Shown one piece after another: positions 16,407 to 25,492 of a stretch of DNA of 64,000 nt (positions are counted from its first letter, which is position 1; each line of letters opens with the position of its first letter). The notes under the pieces are model-generated. The model was not told the origin of the DNA. It worked only from the letters and a program-made list of their open reading frames with translations, and made no database searches. Made by a program: the position numbers and the translations under genes. The DNA is from Bizionia saleffrena (GTDB taxonomy: Bacteria; Bacteroidota; Bacteroidia; Flavobacteriales; Flavobacteriaceae). The DNA is taken from the NCBI RefSeq assembly GCF_008086175.1, contig NZ_VSKM01000004.1, positions 62,001-126,000 of the forward strand, given 5' to 3'.

Positions 16407-16994
16407 TTATGTTATGAAATTAGTAAGATCTAAATCTTCCACGGCACCTATAGGGAGTGTTTTTAAATGAATATTGCCAACACGTATGCGCACCAAACGC
16501 AAAGTAGAACAACCAACAGCACTCGTCATTTTTCGTACTTGTCTAAATTTACCTTCGGTTAAAGTTACTGATATCCAAGTGGTCGGACCGTGTCGCTCGT
16601 CACGAATTTTCTTTTGTCTCTCAGGAAGGTTGGGAGCGTGGTCTAGTTTAAATACGTTGCACGGTTTTGTTTGGTATTTTTTACCATTAAAACCTATTTC
16701 GACACCGTTGCATAATTGGAGTATGTCTTCCTCAGAAATTGCGCCATCTACTAACGCATAATATTCTTTTTCGATGGACGAACTATTTATAAAATTACTT
16801 AATTTACCATTGGTTGTAAGCAATAGTAGGCCTTCGCTTTTCTCGTCTAATCGCCCAATAGGCATAGTATTTTCTGGAAAATCACTGAGCTCACCTAAAA
16901 ATCGTTTGCGCTTTTGTTGCGTAGAATTACTAGCAAACTGACTAAGCATTCCGTAAGGTTTATACATTTTAAAATGCTGATGTTTACGCGCCAT
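16407..16994 (-). CDS. RluE-like rRNA pseudouridine synthase
   Basis: A 195-residue member of the RsuA/RluB/E/F branch of pseudouridine synthases. The catalytic motif GRLDEKSEGLLLLT is near residues 43-56, with Asp45 as the nucleophile. KEYYALVDG and EGKFRQVRKM complete the family signature. There is no N-terminal S4 domain, as in RluE, which modifies 23S rRNA U2457 in E. coli; the target here is inferred. The start overlaps the topB stop by 11 bp, so it is the last gene of the recQ-permease-topB run. Confidence 0.87.
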   Translation of the reverse strand: MARKHQHFKMYKPYGMLSQFASNSTQQKRKRFLGELSDFPENTMPIGRLDEKSEGLLLLTTNGKLSNFINSSSIEKEYYALVDGAISEEDILQLCNGVEIGFNGKKYQTKPCNVFKLDHAPNLPERQKKIRDERHGPTTWISVTLTEGKFRQVRKMTSAVGCSTLRLVRIRVGNIHLKTLPIGAVEDLDLTNFIT

Positions 16995-19308
16995 TTAAAA
17001 TACTGTAAACTAATGCTTTTGTTAATGTCTGTCCGTTTGCTTTTTCGCGAATAGCAGCGTACGAAAATCTAAAATCACATCCCGCTTTGTAGGCACTACA
17101 CCCATACGCTGTTTTCCCTTTTATAATGATCCCTGTTTTACATTTCGGACAACTATTTACTTCTAACGATTCTTTTGAAGTGGTTTTTGAAACACTTTTT
17201 TTCGGTTCTAGTTTTAATTTGAATGCCTCATCAAAGCGCAACAAACCTTCAACTAAAGCCTCATTTACCTTAAAACCTTTCAAATTTACCGTCGATCCCT
17301 TGCTTAATAATCTTAAATATTGATTGGAAGAAATTTTCTTTTCACCAAAACTAAAAGGCAATACAAAATCGCAACTTTTACCATATAAATTACAGCCGTA
17401 AGCACTTTTTCCTTTTACTAATTGTCCGTTTTTACATTTCGGACATTCATAACCAACAATTCCTTTTTGCGAAGGTTTTGCCGTTGTTTTTGATTCTGAC
17501 TTTGTTTTTATACCCAGTTTCGTTATCGCATTATTGGTATAAGAAATATTGGCTTTAACGGTTTCACTGCGCACATCGTACACCAGGCGGTCTACCATTT
17601 GCTTCATATTTTTAATGAACGCTCCAGCACTGTAGGCCCCTTTTTCAATATCTTTTAATTGTTTTTCCCATAAACCGGTTAATTGAGCCGATTTAAGCAT
17701 ATCATTTTGAATAATATCAATTAACTGGATACCCGTAAGCGTAGGTAGGACTTGTTTTTTATTGCGCTTTATGTATTTGCGTCTAAAGAGTGTTTCTATA
17801 ATATTGGCACGTGTAGACGGCCGGCCAATACCGTTTTCTTTCATTAAATCCCTGAGCTCATCGTCATCTACTTGCTTACCTGCAGTTTCCATTGCTCTCA
17901 ATAATGTGGCCTCGGTAAACTGTTTTGGTGGCTTGGTTTCCTTTTGTAAAAACGACGGTTCGTGCGGCCCTTTTTCACCTTTAGTAAAACTCGGTAACAG
18001 TCCCGCTTCTTTGGTTTTAGAATCGGCAGATTCAAAAACAACACGCCAGCCTTTACTCAATATTTCTTTTCCAGTGGTTTTAAAGTTAACCGTATCTGCT
18101 TTACCTATTACCGTTGTATTTGCTACTTTACAATCGTCATAAAACACAGCAATAAAACGGCGCGTAATGATATCGTAAACCTGTTGTTGGTTGTATTGCA
18201 AATTAATCTGAACTCCTGTAGGAATTATTGCGTGGTGATCGGTAACTTTAGAATCGTCAAAAACCCTTTTCGATTTCTTTATTTTTTTTCCTAAAAGCGG
18301 AGCAGTTAACGCACTGTATTTTGTAATGTTTCGCAATGTGCTTTCAACTTTTGGGTACACATCATTAGGTAAAAATGTAGTATCAACTCTCGGGTAGGTT
18401 ACCACTTTCTGCTCGTATAATTTCTGAACGATTTTAAGGGTCTCATCGGCCGAAAAACCAAATTTCGTATTACAAAATACTTGTAAACCGGTTAAATCGA
18501 ACAGCTTAGGGGCGTATTCGTTACCATTTTTTTTGCTAATAGAAACAATTTCAAAATCGTGAGCTTTTACCTTGTCGGCAAGAACTTGACCCGCTTCGAC
18601 ATTGGTAAAACGCCCTTCTTCGTAACTAAATAAAGTGTCGCGGTATAAGGTTTGTAATTCCCAATACGGTTGTGGTTTAAAGTCTTCAATCTCTTTAAAC
18701 CGGTTTACAACCATGGCTAGAGTGGGGGTTTGCACACGACCAACAGACAATACTTGCTTATAACCACCATGTTTTACCGTGTATAAACGCGTGGCATTCA
18801 TTCCTAATAACCAGTCGCCAATAGCACGCGAAAATCCTGCATAATATAAATTGTCATATTTTGAAGACGGTTGTAGATTCTTAAATCCTTCTTTAATAGC
18901 TTCAGTGGTTAAGGACGAAATCCATAGACGTTGCACTTCGCCTTTATAATTTGCTTGGTCTAAAACCCAGCGCTGTATGAGTTCTCCTTCCTGTCCCGCA
19001 TCGCCGCAGTTTATTACCACATCGGCTTTATCAAACAAGCTTTTTACAATTTTAAACTGTTTTTGTATTCCAGAATCTTTGGTGACTTTCGTCTCAAATT
19101 TATCGGGCAACATTGGTAAGTTGTTTATATCCCAACTTTTCCAGTGCGGTTTATAATCGTTGGGTTCTTTTAAAGTGCATAAGTGACCAAAAGTATAGGT
19201 AACTGCATACCCATTGCCTTCGTAGTAACCATCACGCTTGGTGTTGGCTCCTAAAACAGAAGCAATTTCTCTTGCTACACTAGGTTTTTCGGCGATACAA
19301 ACTTTCAC
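16984..19308 (-). CDS. topB: DNA topoisomerase III (type IA)
   Basis: A 774-residue type IA topoisomerase. The TOPRIM residues are Glu7 (IAEKPS) and the acidic cluster CGDAGQEGEL at 101-110. The catalytic tyrosine is Tyr305 in VTYPRVDTTFLP. Two C-terminal zinc-ribbon modules (CPKCKNG ... CDF and CPKCKTG ... CDF) bind single-stranded DNA. The start codon is GTG at 19308: an in-frame TAA directly precedes it, so no upstream start is possible. Topoisomerase III decatenates DNA and, with RecQ, dissolves double Holliday junctions; recQ lies two genes upstream on the same strand. Confidence 0.93.
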   Translation of the reverse strand: MKVCIAEKPSVAREIASVLGANTKRDGYYEGNGYAVTYTFGHLCTLKEPNDYKPHWKSWDINNLPMLPDKFETKVTKDSGIQKQFKIVKSLFDKADVVINCGDAGQEGELIQRWVLDQANYKGEVQRLWISSLTTEAIKEGFKNLQPSSKYDNLYYAGFSRAIGDWLLGMNATRLYTVKHGGYKQVLSVGRVQTPTLAMVVNRFKEIEDFKPQPYWELQTLYRDTLFSYEEGRFTNVEAGQVLADKVKAHDFEIVSISKKNGNEYAPKLFDLTGLQVFCNTKFGFSADETLKIVQKLYEQKVVTYPRVDTTFLPNDVYPKVESTLRNITKYSALTAPLLGKKIKKSKRVFDDSKVTDHHAIIPTGVQINLQYNQQQVYDIITRRFIAVFYDDCKVANTTVIGKADTVNFKTTGKEILSKGWRVVFESADSKTKEAGLLPSFTKGEKGPHEPSFLQKETKPPKQFTEATLLRAMETAGKQVDDDELRDLMKENGIGRPSTRANIIETLFRRKYIKRNKKQVLPTLTGIQLIDIIQNDMLKSAQLTGLWEKQLKDIEKGAYSAGAFIKNMKQMVDRLVYDVRSETVKANISYTNNAITKLGIKTKSESKTTAKPSQKGIVGYECPKCKNGQLVKGKSAYGCNLYGKSCDFVLPFSFGEKKISSNQYLRLLSKGSTVNLKGFKVNEALVEGLLRFDEAFKLKLEPKKSVSKTTSKESLEVNSCPKCKTGIIIKGKTAYGCSAYKAGCDFRFSYAAIREKANGQTLTKALVYSILNGA

Positions 19309-19380
19309 TTATAGTATAATTTTTGAAGACGCAAAGTAAGTGTTTTTAAGGTTTTTTTAAAGCCGAAAGGTGAGGAGTTA

Positions 19381-20688
19381 TTAACGAATATTTTTTCGTT
19401 CTAAAGTTTTGTAAATATATTCTATTAAAAAGCACATTACAATAACCGAAAGGGAGACAATTACACCCGTTTTATTAGCGGTAAATTGTTGTAAAATAAG
19501 CGTAACTAATGCAATGGAACAAAAAAGACATCCTAATAAAGGGATCATTTTATTCGCTTTTATTTGTTTTGAAAATCTAAAGGCTATATAATTAACGATT
19601 GCGAAAATAAGTAAAAAGCCCACGCTTCCTGCGGTCGAAATACTTTCTAAATGCATCGTATTGGTTAATATTAACGTTAAAATAGCCGTTATAAACAACC
19701 CGATAGGTTGGTTCCATAATTGTCTAGTAAATTCTGATGGAAGCTCGTCGTCTTCAGCAATTTCGAAACTAACACGACTTCCTCCATACAACGATGCATT
19801 TATTGCTGAAAATGTAGAAATAAGCGCAGCTACTGTTATAATTGTAAAACCTATTTTCCCCAATAATGGTTTGGCAGCTTCGGCTAAAACGTAGTCTTCC
19901 GCTTTCGCAATCTCACTAAAAGGTAACGATCCTACCGTTACTATGGCAATTATTATGTATAATACAATTACAAATACTACCGAGTATAGGTAGGCTTTCG
20001 AAATGTTTTTTTTAGGATCTTTAATATCTGGAGCGGCATTGGCAATAAGCTCAAAACCTTCATAAGCCACAAAAATAACCATTCCTCCCGTTAATAAATT
20101 TACGGGAGTTTCCCAATTTGAAAAAGCCAATTGCGTTACGTTAGGGTTTTCAAATAAACCATAACCTCCAATAAAAATAAAAGCAATTAAAATAATAAGT
20201 TTTATAACTACCGCATACGATTCTATTTTGCTAACCACCTTAACACTATAATAATTTATGGCGGTTGCGAGAATGATAATCGCACTCGAATAAAGATGTG
20301 TGTCTAAAGAATAACGACCGGTAATTTCTAAAAGATTTGGTGCGTAAGACCCAAAAGCAGAGGCATACAAACCCAACATAATAACATAACTCACCCAAAG
20401 CAAGTTATTTATACTACCACTAAATATAGTTTTCCCAAAACCTTCATTAACAAAGCGTACGGTGCCGCCTTTATCAGGAAATGCCTGAGACAATTTAGAA
20501 TAACTATATGCTGTAAACAATGCCAACACACCAGCAATTAAAAACGCGATTGGCGTGCCTCCTTTAGCGAGCGAAACAGCAAGACCTAGAACAGCAAAAA
20601 TACCACCGCCAACCATTCCTCCAATTCCAATAGCTATTGCTTCTCGTAATTGAATCTTTTCGTTATTTTTATTTTTGGTGTTTTTCAT
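19381..20688 (-). CDS. APC-superfamily amino acid permease
   Basis: A 435-residue membrane protein with about 12 transmembrane segments. The first carries the substrate-site signature GIGGMVGGGIFAVLG (near residues 21-35), and the TM6 region GMVIFVAYEGFELIANAA is also typical of APC permeases. These proteins import amino acids or polyamines with protons, or exchange them. The substrate cannot be read. It starts 5 bp after the recQ stop and ends 72 bp before topB, an odd insertion of a transporter between two DNA-repair genes. It may depend on the recQ promoter. Confidence 0.88.
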   Translation of the reverse strand: MKNTKNKNNEKIQLREAIAIGIGGMVGGGIFAVLGLAVSLAKGGTPIAFLIAGVLALFTAYSYSKLSQAFPDKGGTVRFVNEGFGKTIFSGSINNLLWVSYVIMLGLYASAFGSYAPNLLEITGRYSLDTHLYSSAIIILATAINYYSVKVVSKIESYAVVIKLIILIAFIFIGGYGLFENPNVTQLAFSNWETPVNLLTGGMVIFVAYEGFELIANAAPDIKDPKKNISKAYLYSVVFVIVLYIIIAIVTVGSLPFSEIAKAEDYVLAEAAKPLLGKIGFTIITVAALISTFSAINASLYGGSRVSFEIAEDDELPSEFTRQLWNQPIGLFITAILTLILTNTMHLESISTAGSVGFLLIFAIVNYIAFRFSKQIKANKMIPLLGCLFCSIALVTLILQQFTANKTGVIVSLSVIVMCFLIEYIYKTLERKNIR

Positions 20689-20693
20689 TACTA

Positions 20694-22811
20694 TTACTCA
20701 TCCTTATCAATAACACTTAATGCTAAACGGATTTTAAAATAGTCCATTTGCTCATTAAAATAGTCGAAATAATCTTTTAAAGCGTTAGGTGATTCTAATT
20801 CTATTTTTGCTTGATGAACGGCTTCAACATCACTTTTTGATACAAAATCGTAAATATTAATATCTTTTCCGTCGGAATATAACTTGGCGATATGAGAATA
20901 CACTGTGGGTGCTTTTAGTTTTCGCTGAAGTGATATTTCTTCAATAGATAATCCTGTTTTATACAATTCGTAGGTCACTAAATGTGTGTCCGTTTTTTTA
21001 GGTTTCTTAATTTTAGAGCCTATAAAATCAAGTATTTCGGCTATAAACTCATCACCATAGACTTCCATTTTTCGCTGTCCGACACCAGAAATGGCTAAAA
21101 ATTCACTCTCAGACATTGGGCGAACACGTTCCATTTCTTTCAACGTCGCATCGTTAAAAATAAGATAAGCTGGCAGGTTTTCTTCTAGAGAAATACGGTA
21201 TCGTAACTTTCGTAAACGTTCGAATAAGCTATTGCTATTTACTTTTTTCGAGGCAACGGCTGCTGTTGGAGTTTTCGATTTCTCATTACTATAAACAGGA
21301 TGCGTTAAGTGTACTTTTAATCCTTTAAAGAGTACTTTCTCTGAAAAATCGGTCAGTTGTAATGCGTTATTTCTATGAAAAGCGATTTCACAAATCCCTT
21401 GATTTATCAATTGTATTATGTATTGTTGCCAGTCTTTCCAAGAGATTTCGTGACCAATTCCAAAAGTTTTTACACCATTTAAACCTTTGTCTAAAATATT
21501 GGCATTGTTGGCACCACGAAGCACATCTATTATGGTTCCTGTTGCTTCTTTTTGATCCACGCGTGTAATGGTAGATAGAATTTTTTGAGCAATTACGCTA
21601 CCATCAAAAAACGTTGGGGGGTTTTTACAGACATCGCAGTTACCACAATTATCAGCTAACAATTCACCGAAATAGCTTAATAAAATTTTTCGTCGGCAGG
21701 TAGTGGCTTCACTAAACTGCTTCATACGTTCTAATTTTGCAATTTGAACGTCTTCATTAGAAGCTCCAGTAGCAAATTTCCGTAATTGAATAACATCGGC
21801 ATAACTATGAAACAAGACGGCTTTTGCTTTTAGCCCATCTCGTCCCGAACGTCCAATTTCCTGATAATAGCCTTCAATATTTTTTGGCATATTATGGTGA
21901 ATTACCCAGCGCACGTTCGATTTATCAATTCCCATCCCAAAAGCAACAGTAGCGCAAACGACTTGCGTTTTATCGAAAATAAAATCTTCTTGTACTCGGG
22001 TTCTATCCTCAAAACTCAATCCGGCGTGGTAGCAATCACTATTAATACCGTTATCGTTTAATTTTTTTGCGATTTGCTCTGTGTTTTTTCTACTTAGGCA
22101 ATACACAATACCCGATTGCCCGGGATGTTTTTTAATAAAAGTGACTATTTGTTTTGCACGAGCATCTGCTGGGCGGACTTCTAACTCTATATTTTTTCTA
22201 TCGAAAGACGAAATAAATTGCTCTGCTTGTGGCATTTCAAGTTGCTCTACAATATCTTGTCGCGTAGCTTTATCGGCTGTTGCAGTTAACGCAATAATTG
22301 GCGTATTCGGTAATTTTTTCTTCAAAAATCCTAATTGCTGGTACGACGGTCTAAAATCGTGACCCCAACTAGAAATACAATGTGCTTCATCTATGGCGAC
22401 ACAACTAATGTATTTTTCATTCACTAAATTTTCAAGTCCCGAAAGACTTTCAGGAGCGACATATAATAGTTTTATTTCTTTAGTTATTACTTTTTCAATA
22501 ATGCTTTGTTGCTCTTGCGACGACTGGCTACTATTATAGAAAGACGCTTTAATACCGTTGGCATTTAGGCCATCCACTTGGTCTTTCATTAACGCAATTA
22601 ACGGTGAAATAACGAGCGTTAATCCTTCTAAAACAACAGCTGGTATTTGGAAACATATCGATTTACCTCCACCCGTTGGCATAATTACAAGCGTGTCCTT
22701 TTTTTGTAATACGTTTTGGATAATTTCCTGCTGCTGACCGCGGAAAGTATCGTACCCAAAATAGGTTTTTAAAGCAGAATGTAATTGGTATTGTGAAGCT
22801 GTTTCTGTCAT
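20694..22811 (-). CDS. recQ: ATP-dependent DNA helicase RecQ
   Basis: About 705 residues from the ATG at 22811; an in-frame TTG two codons upstream is less likely. Helicase motif I MPTGGGKS is near residues 45-52 and motif II DEAH near 140 (AIDEAHCISSWGHDFR). Motif VI is in IGRSGRDG. A zinc-binding RQC part follows (CRRKILLSYFGE ... CGNCDVC). An HRDC domain (about 535-605) and a C-terminal helix-turn-helix resembling RecQ extensions in Bacteroidota (LSIEEISLQRKLKAPTVYSHI) close the protein. RecQ unwinds recombination intermediates 3' to 5'. It begins the run recQ-permease-topB-rluE-like. Confidence 0.95.
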   Translation of the reverse strand: MTETASQYQLHSALKTYFGYDTFRGQQQEIIQNVLQKKDTLVIMPTGGGKSICFQIPAVVLEGLTLVISPLIALMKDQVDGLNANGIKASFYNSSQSSQEQQSIIEKVITKEIKLLYVAPESLSGLENLVNEKYISCVAIDEAHCISSWGHDFRPSYQQLGFLKKKLPNTPIIALTATADKATRQDIVEQLEMPQAEQFISSFDRKNIELEVRPADARAKQIVTFIKKHPGQSGIVYCLSRKNTEQIAKKLNDNGINSDCYHAGLSFEDRTRVQEDFIFDKTQVVCATVAFGMGIDKSNVRWVIHHNMPKNIEGYYQEIGRSGRDGLKAKAVLFHSYADVIQLRKFATGASNEDVQIAKLERMKQFSEATTCRRKILLSYFGELLADNCGNCDVCKNPPTFFDGSVIAQKILSTITRVDQKEATGTIIDVLRGANNANILDKGLNGVKTFGIGHEISWKDWQQYIIQLINQGICEIAFHRNNALQLTDFSEKVLFKGLKVHLTHPVYSNEKSKTPTAAVASKKVNSNSLFERLRKLRYRISLEENLPAYLIFNDATLKEMERVRPMSESEFLAISGVGQRKMEVYGDEFIAEILDFIGSKIKKPKKTDTHLVTYELYKTGLSIEEISLQRKLKAPTVYSHIAKLYSDGKDINIYDFVSKSDVEAVHQAKIELESPNALKDYFDYFNEQMDYFKIRLALSVIDKDE

Positions 22812-22953
22812 AGTCAAGAATTAATCAAAAAGTAATACTGCAAAGTAAAGAAGAATAGTTAAGTTTTCAGGCTTTGATTTTACTTAAATATTTAGAAATA
22901 CACAGGATTTATACTGATGCACTCTGTTATAAATTAAGGTAAATTCAATTCCT

Positions 22954-23763
22954 TTACCACGCCACTACAAAACATTTGGTCATTTCCCCATTGGGCTGTT
23001 TTAACCATAATAATGGCGCATAGTTTTCATCTTTATAAGTATTTAATTTTGGAAGTATCTGTGCGTAGGTTTGCCAGTTCACGGCGGCTGTGAGGTCTAG
23101 CAGCCAGTCGGTTTTTTTAGGACAATAAAATTTACAGTCTTCAAATAACGGCAAATCTTGGTATTTAAAATAAAAGCCATAAACGCAATCTGGGTTTAAA
23201 TTAGTGAGCGTAATAGAGGCGCCAAGCGGTAAAAATAATTGTGCTTTAAAGTATATTTTTTGTTCAATAGTTTCCACTTGTAACCCTAAACTATCCAGCA
23301 ATGGCTTGGTTTCAGGAGAATAGAGTAGTGGTAGCTGGTGTGTTTTTAGCTTGTGTAGTTTTTTAGTTAACGTATCGCGGCGCATAGGGCCAATGCAATG
23401 GTCTATTTCTGTGGTACCCAAAGACGGGTCGTACAAATAATATTTAAATTGAATTTCTAAATGAATCGGAGTGCCTTCCTCTAAAAACAAGCAATCGAGC
23501 TCGCCAATAGTACGTTCTTCATTTTTAATTTGACAATTTTCAGCTAAAATATTAAGATTTGAAATCTGTAACAACTCCGCAGAAACAAAACGCTCCACAC
23601 GATGTCCTAAACGCACTTTCGGGTTTATTGGCGCATCGAAAACAAAGGTGTTTACGGGGCTTTTAACATAAGGCTCTAAGCCAAAAACGGCTGATTTAAA
23701 TAGATGTGGTGTATTAAAAAAACCACTAAATTGTTCCTGATAATCGTTTGTTTTGTAAGTCAT
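22954..23763 (-). CDS. DUF1853-family protein, possible PD-(D/E)XK fold
   Basis: A 269-residue cytoplasmic protein starting at the ATG at 23763; an upstream in-frame TTG would add four residues. I place it in DUF1853 from its overall pattern, length and the RxGxRxExF segment (VRLGHRVERFV). A core of IGELDCLFLEE followed by HLEIQFKYYLY fits the ELD-...-ExQ-K arrangement of PD-(D/E)XK nuclease-like folds. No biochemical role is established for the family as far as I know. It is divergent from the SF2 helicase gene at 23867, with about 100 bp between the starts. Confidence 0.72.
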   Translation of the reverse strand: MTYKTNDYQEQFSGFFNTPHLFKSAVFGLEPYVKSPVNTFVFDAPINPKVRLGHRVERFVSAELLQISNLNILAENCQIKNEERTIGELDCLFLEEGTPIHLEIQFKYYLYDPSLGTTEIDHCIGPMRRDTLTKKLHKLKTHQLPLLYSPETKPLLDSLGLQVETIEQKIYFKAQLFLPLGASITLTNLNPDCVYGFYFKYQDLPLFEDCKFYCPKKTDWLLDLTAAVNWQTYAQILPKLNTYKDENYAPLLWLKQPNGEMTKCFVVAW

Positions 23764-23832
23764 ATGTACAATCAAAAATACAAATTTTAAAATTTTTATG
23801 GGATTTATTCGTAAAAAGGCTACAAAACGTTG

Positions 23833-23840
23833 TATTTTTG
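23833..23840 (+). promoter_or_regulatory. -7 element for the SF2 helicase gene
   Basis: TATTTTTG fits TAnnTTTG, 26 bp before the ATG at 23867. No TTG at ideal spacing was seen. Confidence 0.5.
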
Positions 23841-23866
23841 CCCATTGTAAAATCGGAATTTATTAG

Positions 23867-25420
23867 ATGTCAGTAACAGCTTTAGAATTAGAAGAACGCA
23901 CGGAAGGGAAGAATTTATATAGTTACCAAGAAGGGGCTATAAATAAGATTTTCAAATGTTTTGAAGACGCGCCAGAAGATTATCACCTCTTGTATCAATT
24001 ACCTACTGGTGGTGGTAAAACAGTAATATTTTCTGAGATTGTAAGACAATACTTAAAAAATCATAAAAAGCAAGTTTTGGTGATGACGCACCGAATAGAA
24101 TTGTGCAAACAAACCTCGAACATGCTTTCTGAGTTTGGGGTGTCTAATAAAGTAATTGATAGTAAAGCCGATTTATCTGATCAAGGTAATTACAATTGTT
24201 TTGTGGCGATGGTAGAAACCTTAAACAATAGGTTAACGGATGATAAACTAGATATTTCGGACATTGGTTTGGTTATTATTGATGAGGCGCATTATAACTC
24301 CTTTACTAAATTATTTAAGTTTTTCGAAAAATCCTTTATTTTAGGAGTAACAGCAACACCTTTAAGTAGTAATATTAATCTACCAATGAAGGATAACTAC
24401 AACGAATTAATTGTAGGAGAAACGATTCATTCGTTAATAGAAAATGAATTTCTGGCACGTGCCGAAGTCTTTTCTTATAACGTAGGATTAACCTCTTTGG
24501 TTGTTGGAGCTAACGGTGATTATACGGTAAAATCTTCTGAAGATTTATACACCAATACAGACATGTTAACGAAGCTTATTCAAGCTTACGAAGAACGCTG
24601 TAAAGGACGAAAAACGTTAATATTTAACAACGGTATTAACACCTCGCTACACGTTTACGACACCTTTAGACGTGCAGGATACCCAGTAGCTCACCTTGAT
24701 AATAATAACAGTAAAAAAGAACGTAAAGCCATTTTAAAATGGTTTAAAGAAACACCAGATGCGATCCTTACATCGGTGAGTATTTTAACCACAGGATTCG
24801 ATGAGCCTACGGTAGATTGTATTGTACTAAATAGAGCCACAAAATCACTGACATTATACTACCAAATGATTGGGCGTGGATCGCGTATTTTAAAGAATAA
24901 ATCTAAATTTACGGTTATTGATTTAGGTAACAATTTACATCGTTTTGGACCTTGGGGAAATGATTTAGATTGGCAAAAAATATTTAGATCGCCAAATTTC
25001 TACTTGGATGGTATTTTAAATGATGAAGATTTAGAAGAAAACTTTAGATATGAAATGCCTGAAGCCGTTCGTGCTGAATTTGCAAAATCTGAAGATGTTT
25101 ATTTCGATGTAAAGAAAAATTATATTGCATCGATTAGAAACGGAGAATCCTCTAAAGTTATTTTAGAACGCTCTATACAACATCATGCAAAAATTTGTAT
25201 TGAAAACAGTGAAGACTTGTGGGATGCTTTGGCTCTTGCAAAATTATTAGTAGACGATATCGATTTTAGAATTCACCGTTATACCAAATGTATTAGTAAA
25301 AGTACCTTTAATTTTGTGGAATGGTTAAAAGACGATTACCGCAAGAAATTAAACTCGTATTTACGTACTAATTTTGATGAAGTTTTTGAAGAAATCAACG
25401 GATTTCCGCCTGAAGATTAG
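23867..25420 (+). CDS. SF2 DEAD/DEAH-box helicase, SSL2/restriction-type
   Basis: A 517-residue helicase of the type III-restriction/SSL2-like SF2 group. Motif I QLPTGGGKT is at residues 44-52, motif II DEAH near 142 (VIIDEAHYN), motif III VTATP near 160. Motifs V and VI are in the second RecA domain (TTGFDEPTVDCIVLNRAT, QMIGRGSR). The C-terminal 110 residues form an unrecognised helical domain. Such stand-alone helicases act on DNA or RNA with unknown targets, and no methylase or nuclease of a restriction system is adjacent. It is followed after 72 bp by a second, different helicase gene on the same strand. Confidence 0.88.
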   Translation: MSVTALELEERTEGKNLYSYQEGAINKIFKCFEDAPEDYHLLYQLPTGGGKTVIFSEIVRQYLKNHKKQVLVMTHRIELCKQTSNMLSEFGVSNKVIDSKADLSDQGNYNCFVAMVETLNNRLTDDKLDISDIGLVIIDEAHYNSFTKLFKFFEKSFILGVTATPLSSNINLPMKDNYNELIVGETIHSLIENEFLARAEVFSYNVGLTSLVVGANGDYTVKSSEDLYTNTDMLTKLIQAYEERCKGRKTLIFNNGINTSLHVYDTFRRAGYPVAHLDNNNSKKERKAILKWFKETPDAILTSVSILTTGFDEPTVDCIVLNRATKSLTLYYQMIGRGSRILKNKSKFTVIDLGNNLHRFGPWGNDLDWQKIFRSPNFYLDGILNDEDLEENFRYEMPEAVRAEFAKSEDVYFDVKKNYIASIRNGESSKVILERSIQHHAKICIENSEDLWDALALAKLLVDDIDFRIHRYTKCISKSTFNFVEWLKDDYRKKLNSYLRTNFDEVFEEINGFPPED

Positions 25421-25492
25421 TGTTAATTACGCTATTTTACCGTTTTTTATTCTAATCGTTACCAATTATTATTTCTAATTACATTATATATT

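Noticed and set aside
17762-18142. 126-codon plus-strand frame inside topB
   Set aside because: Antisense to conserved topoisomerase sequence; no independent support.
23867-25420. Restriction-modification system around the SF2 helicase
   Set aside because: No methyltransferase or specificity gene is adjacent; the helicase stands without such partners in the window.
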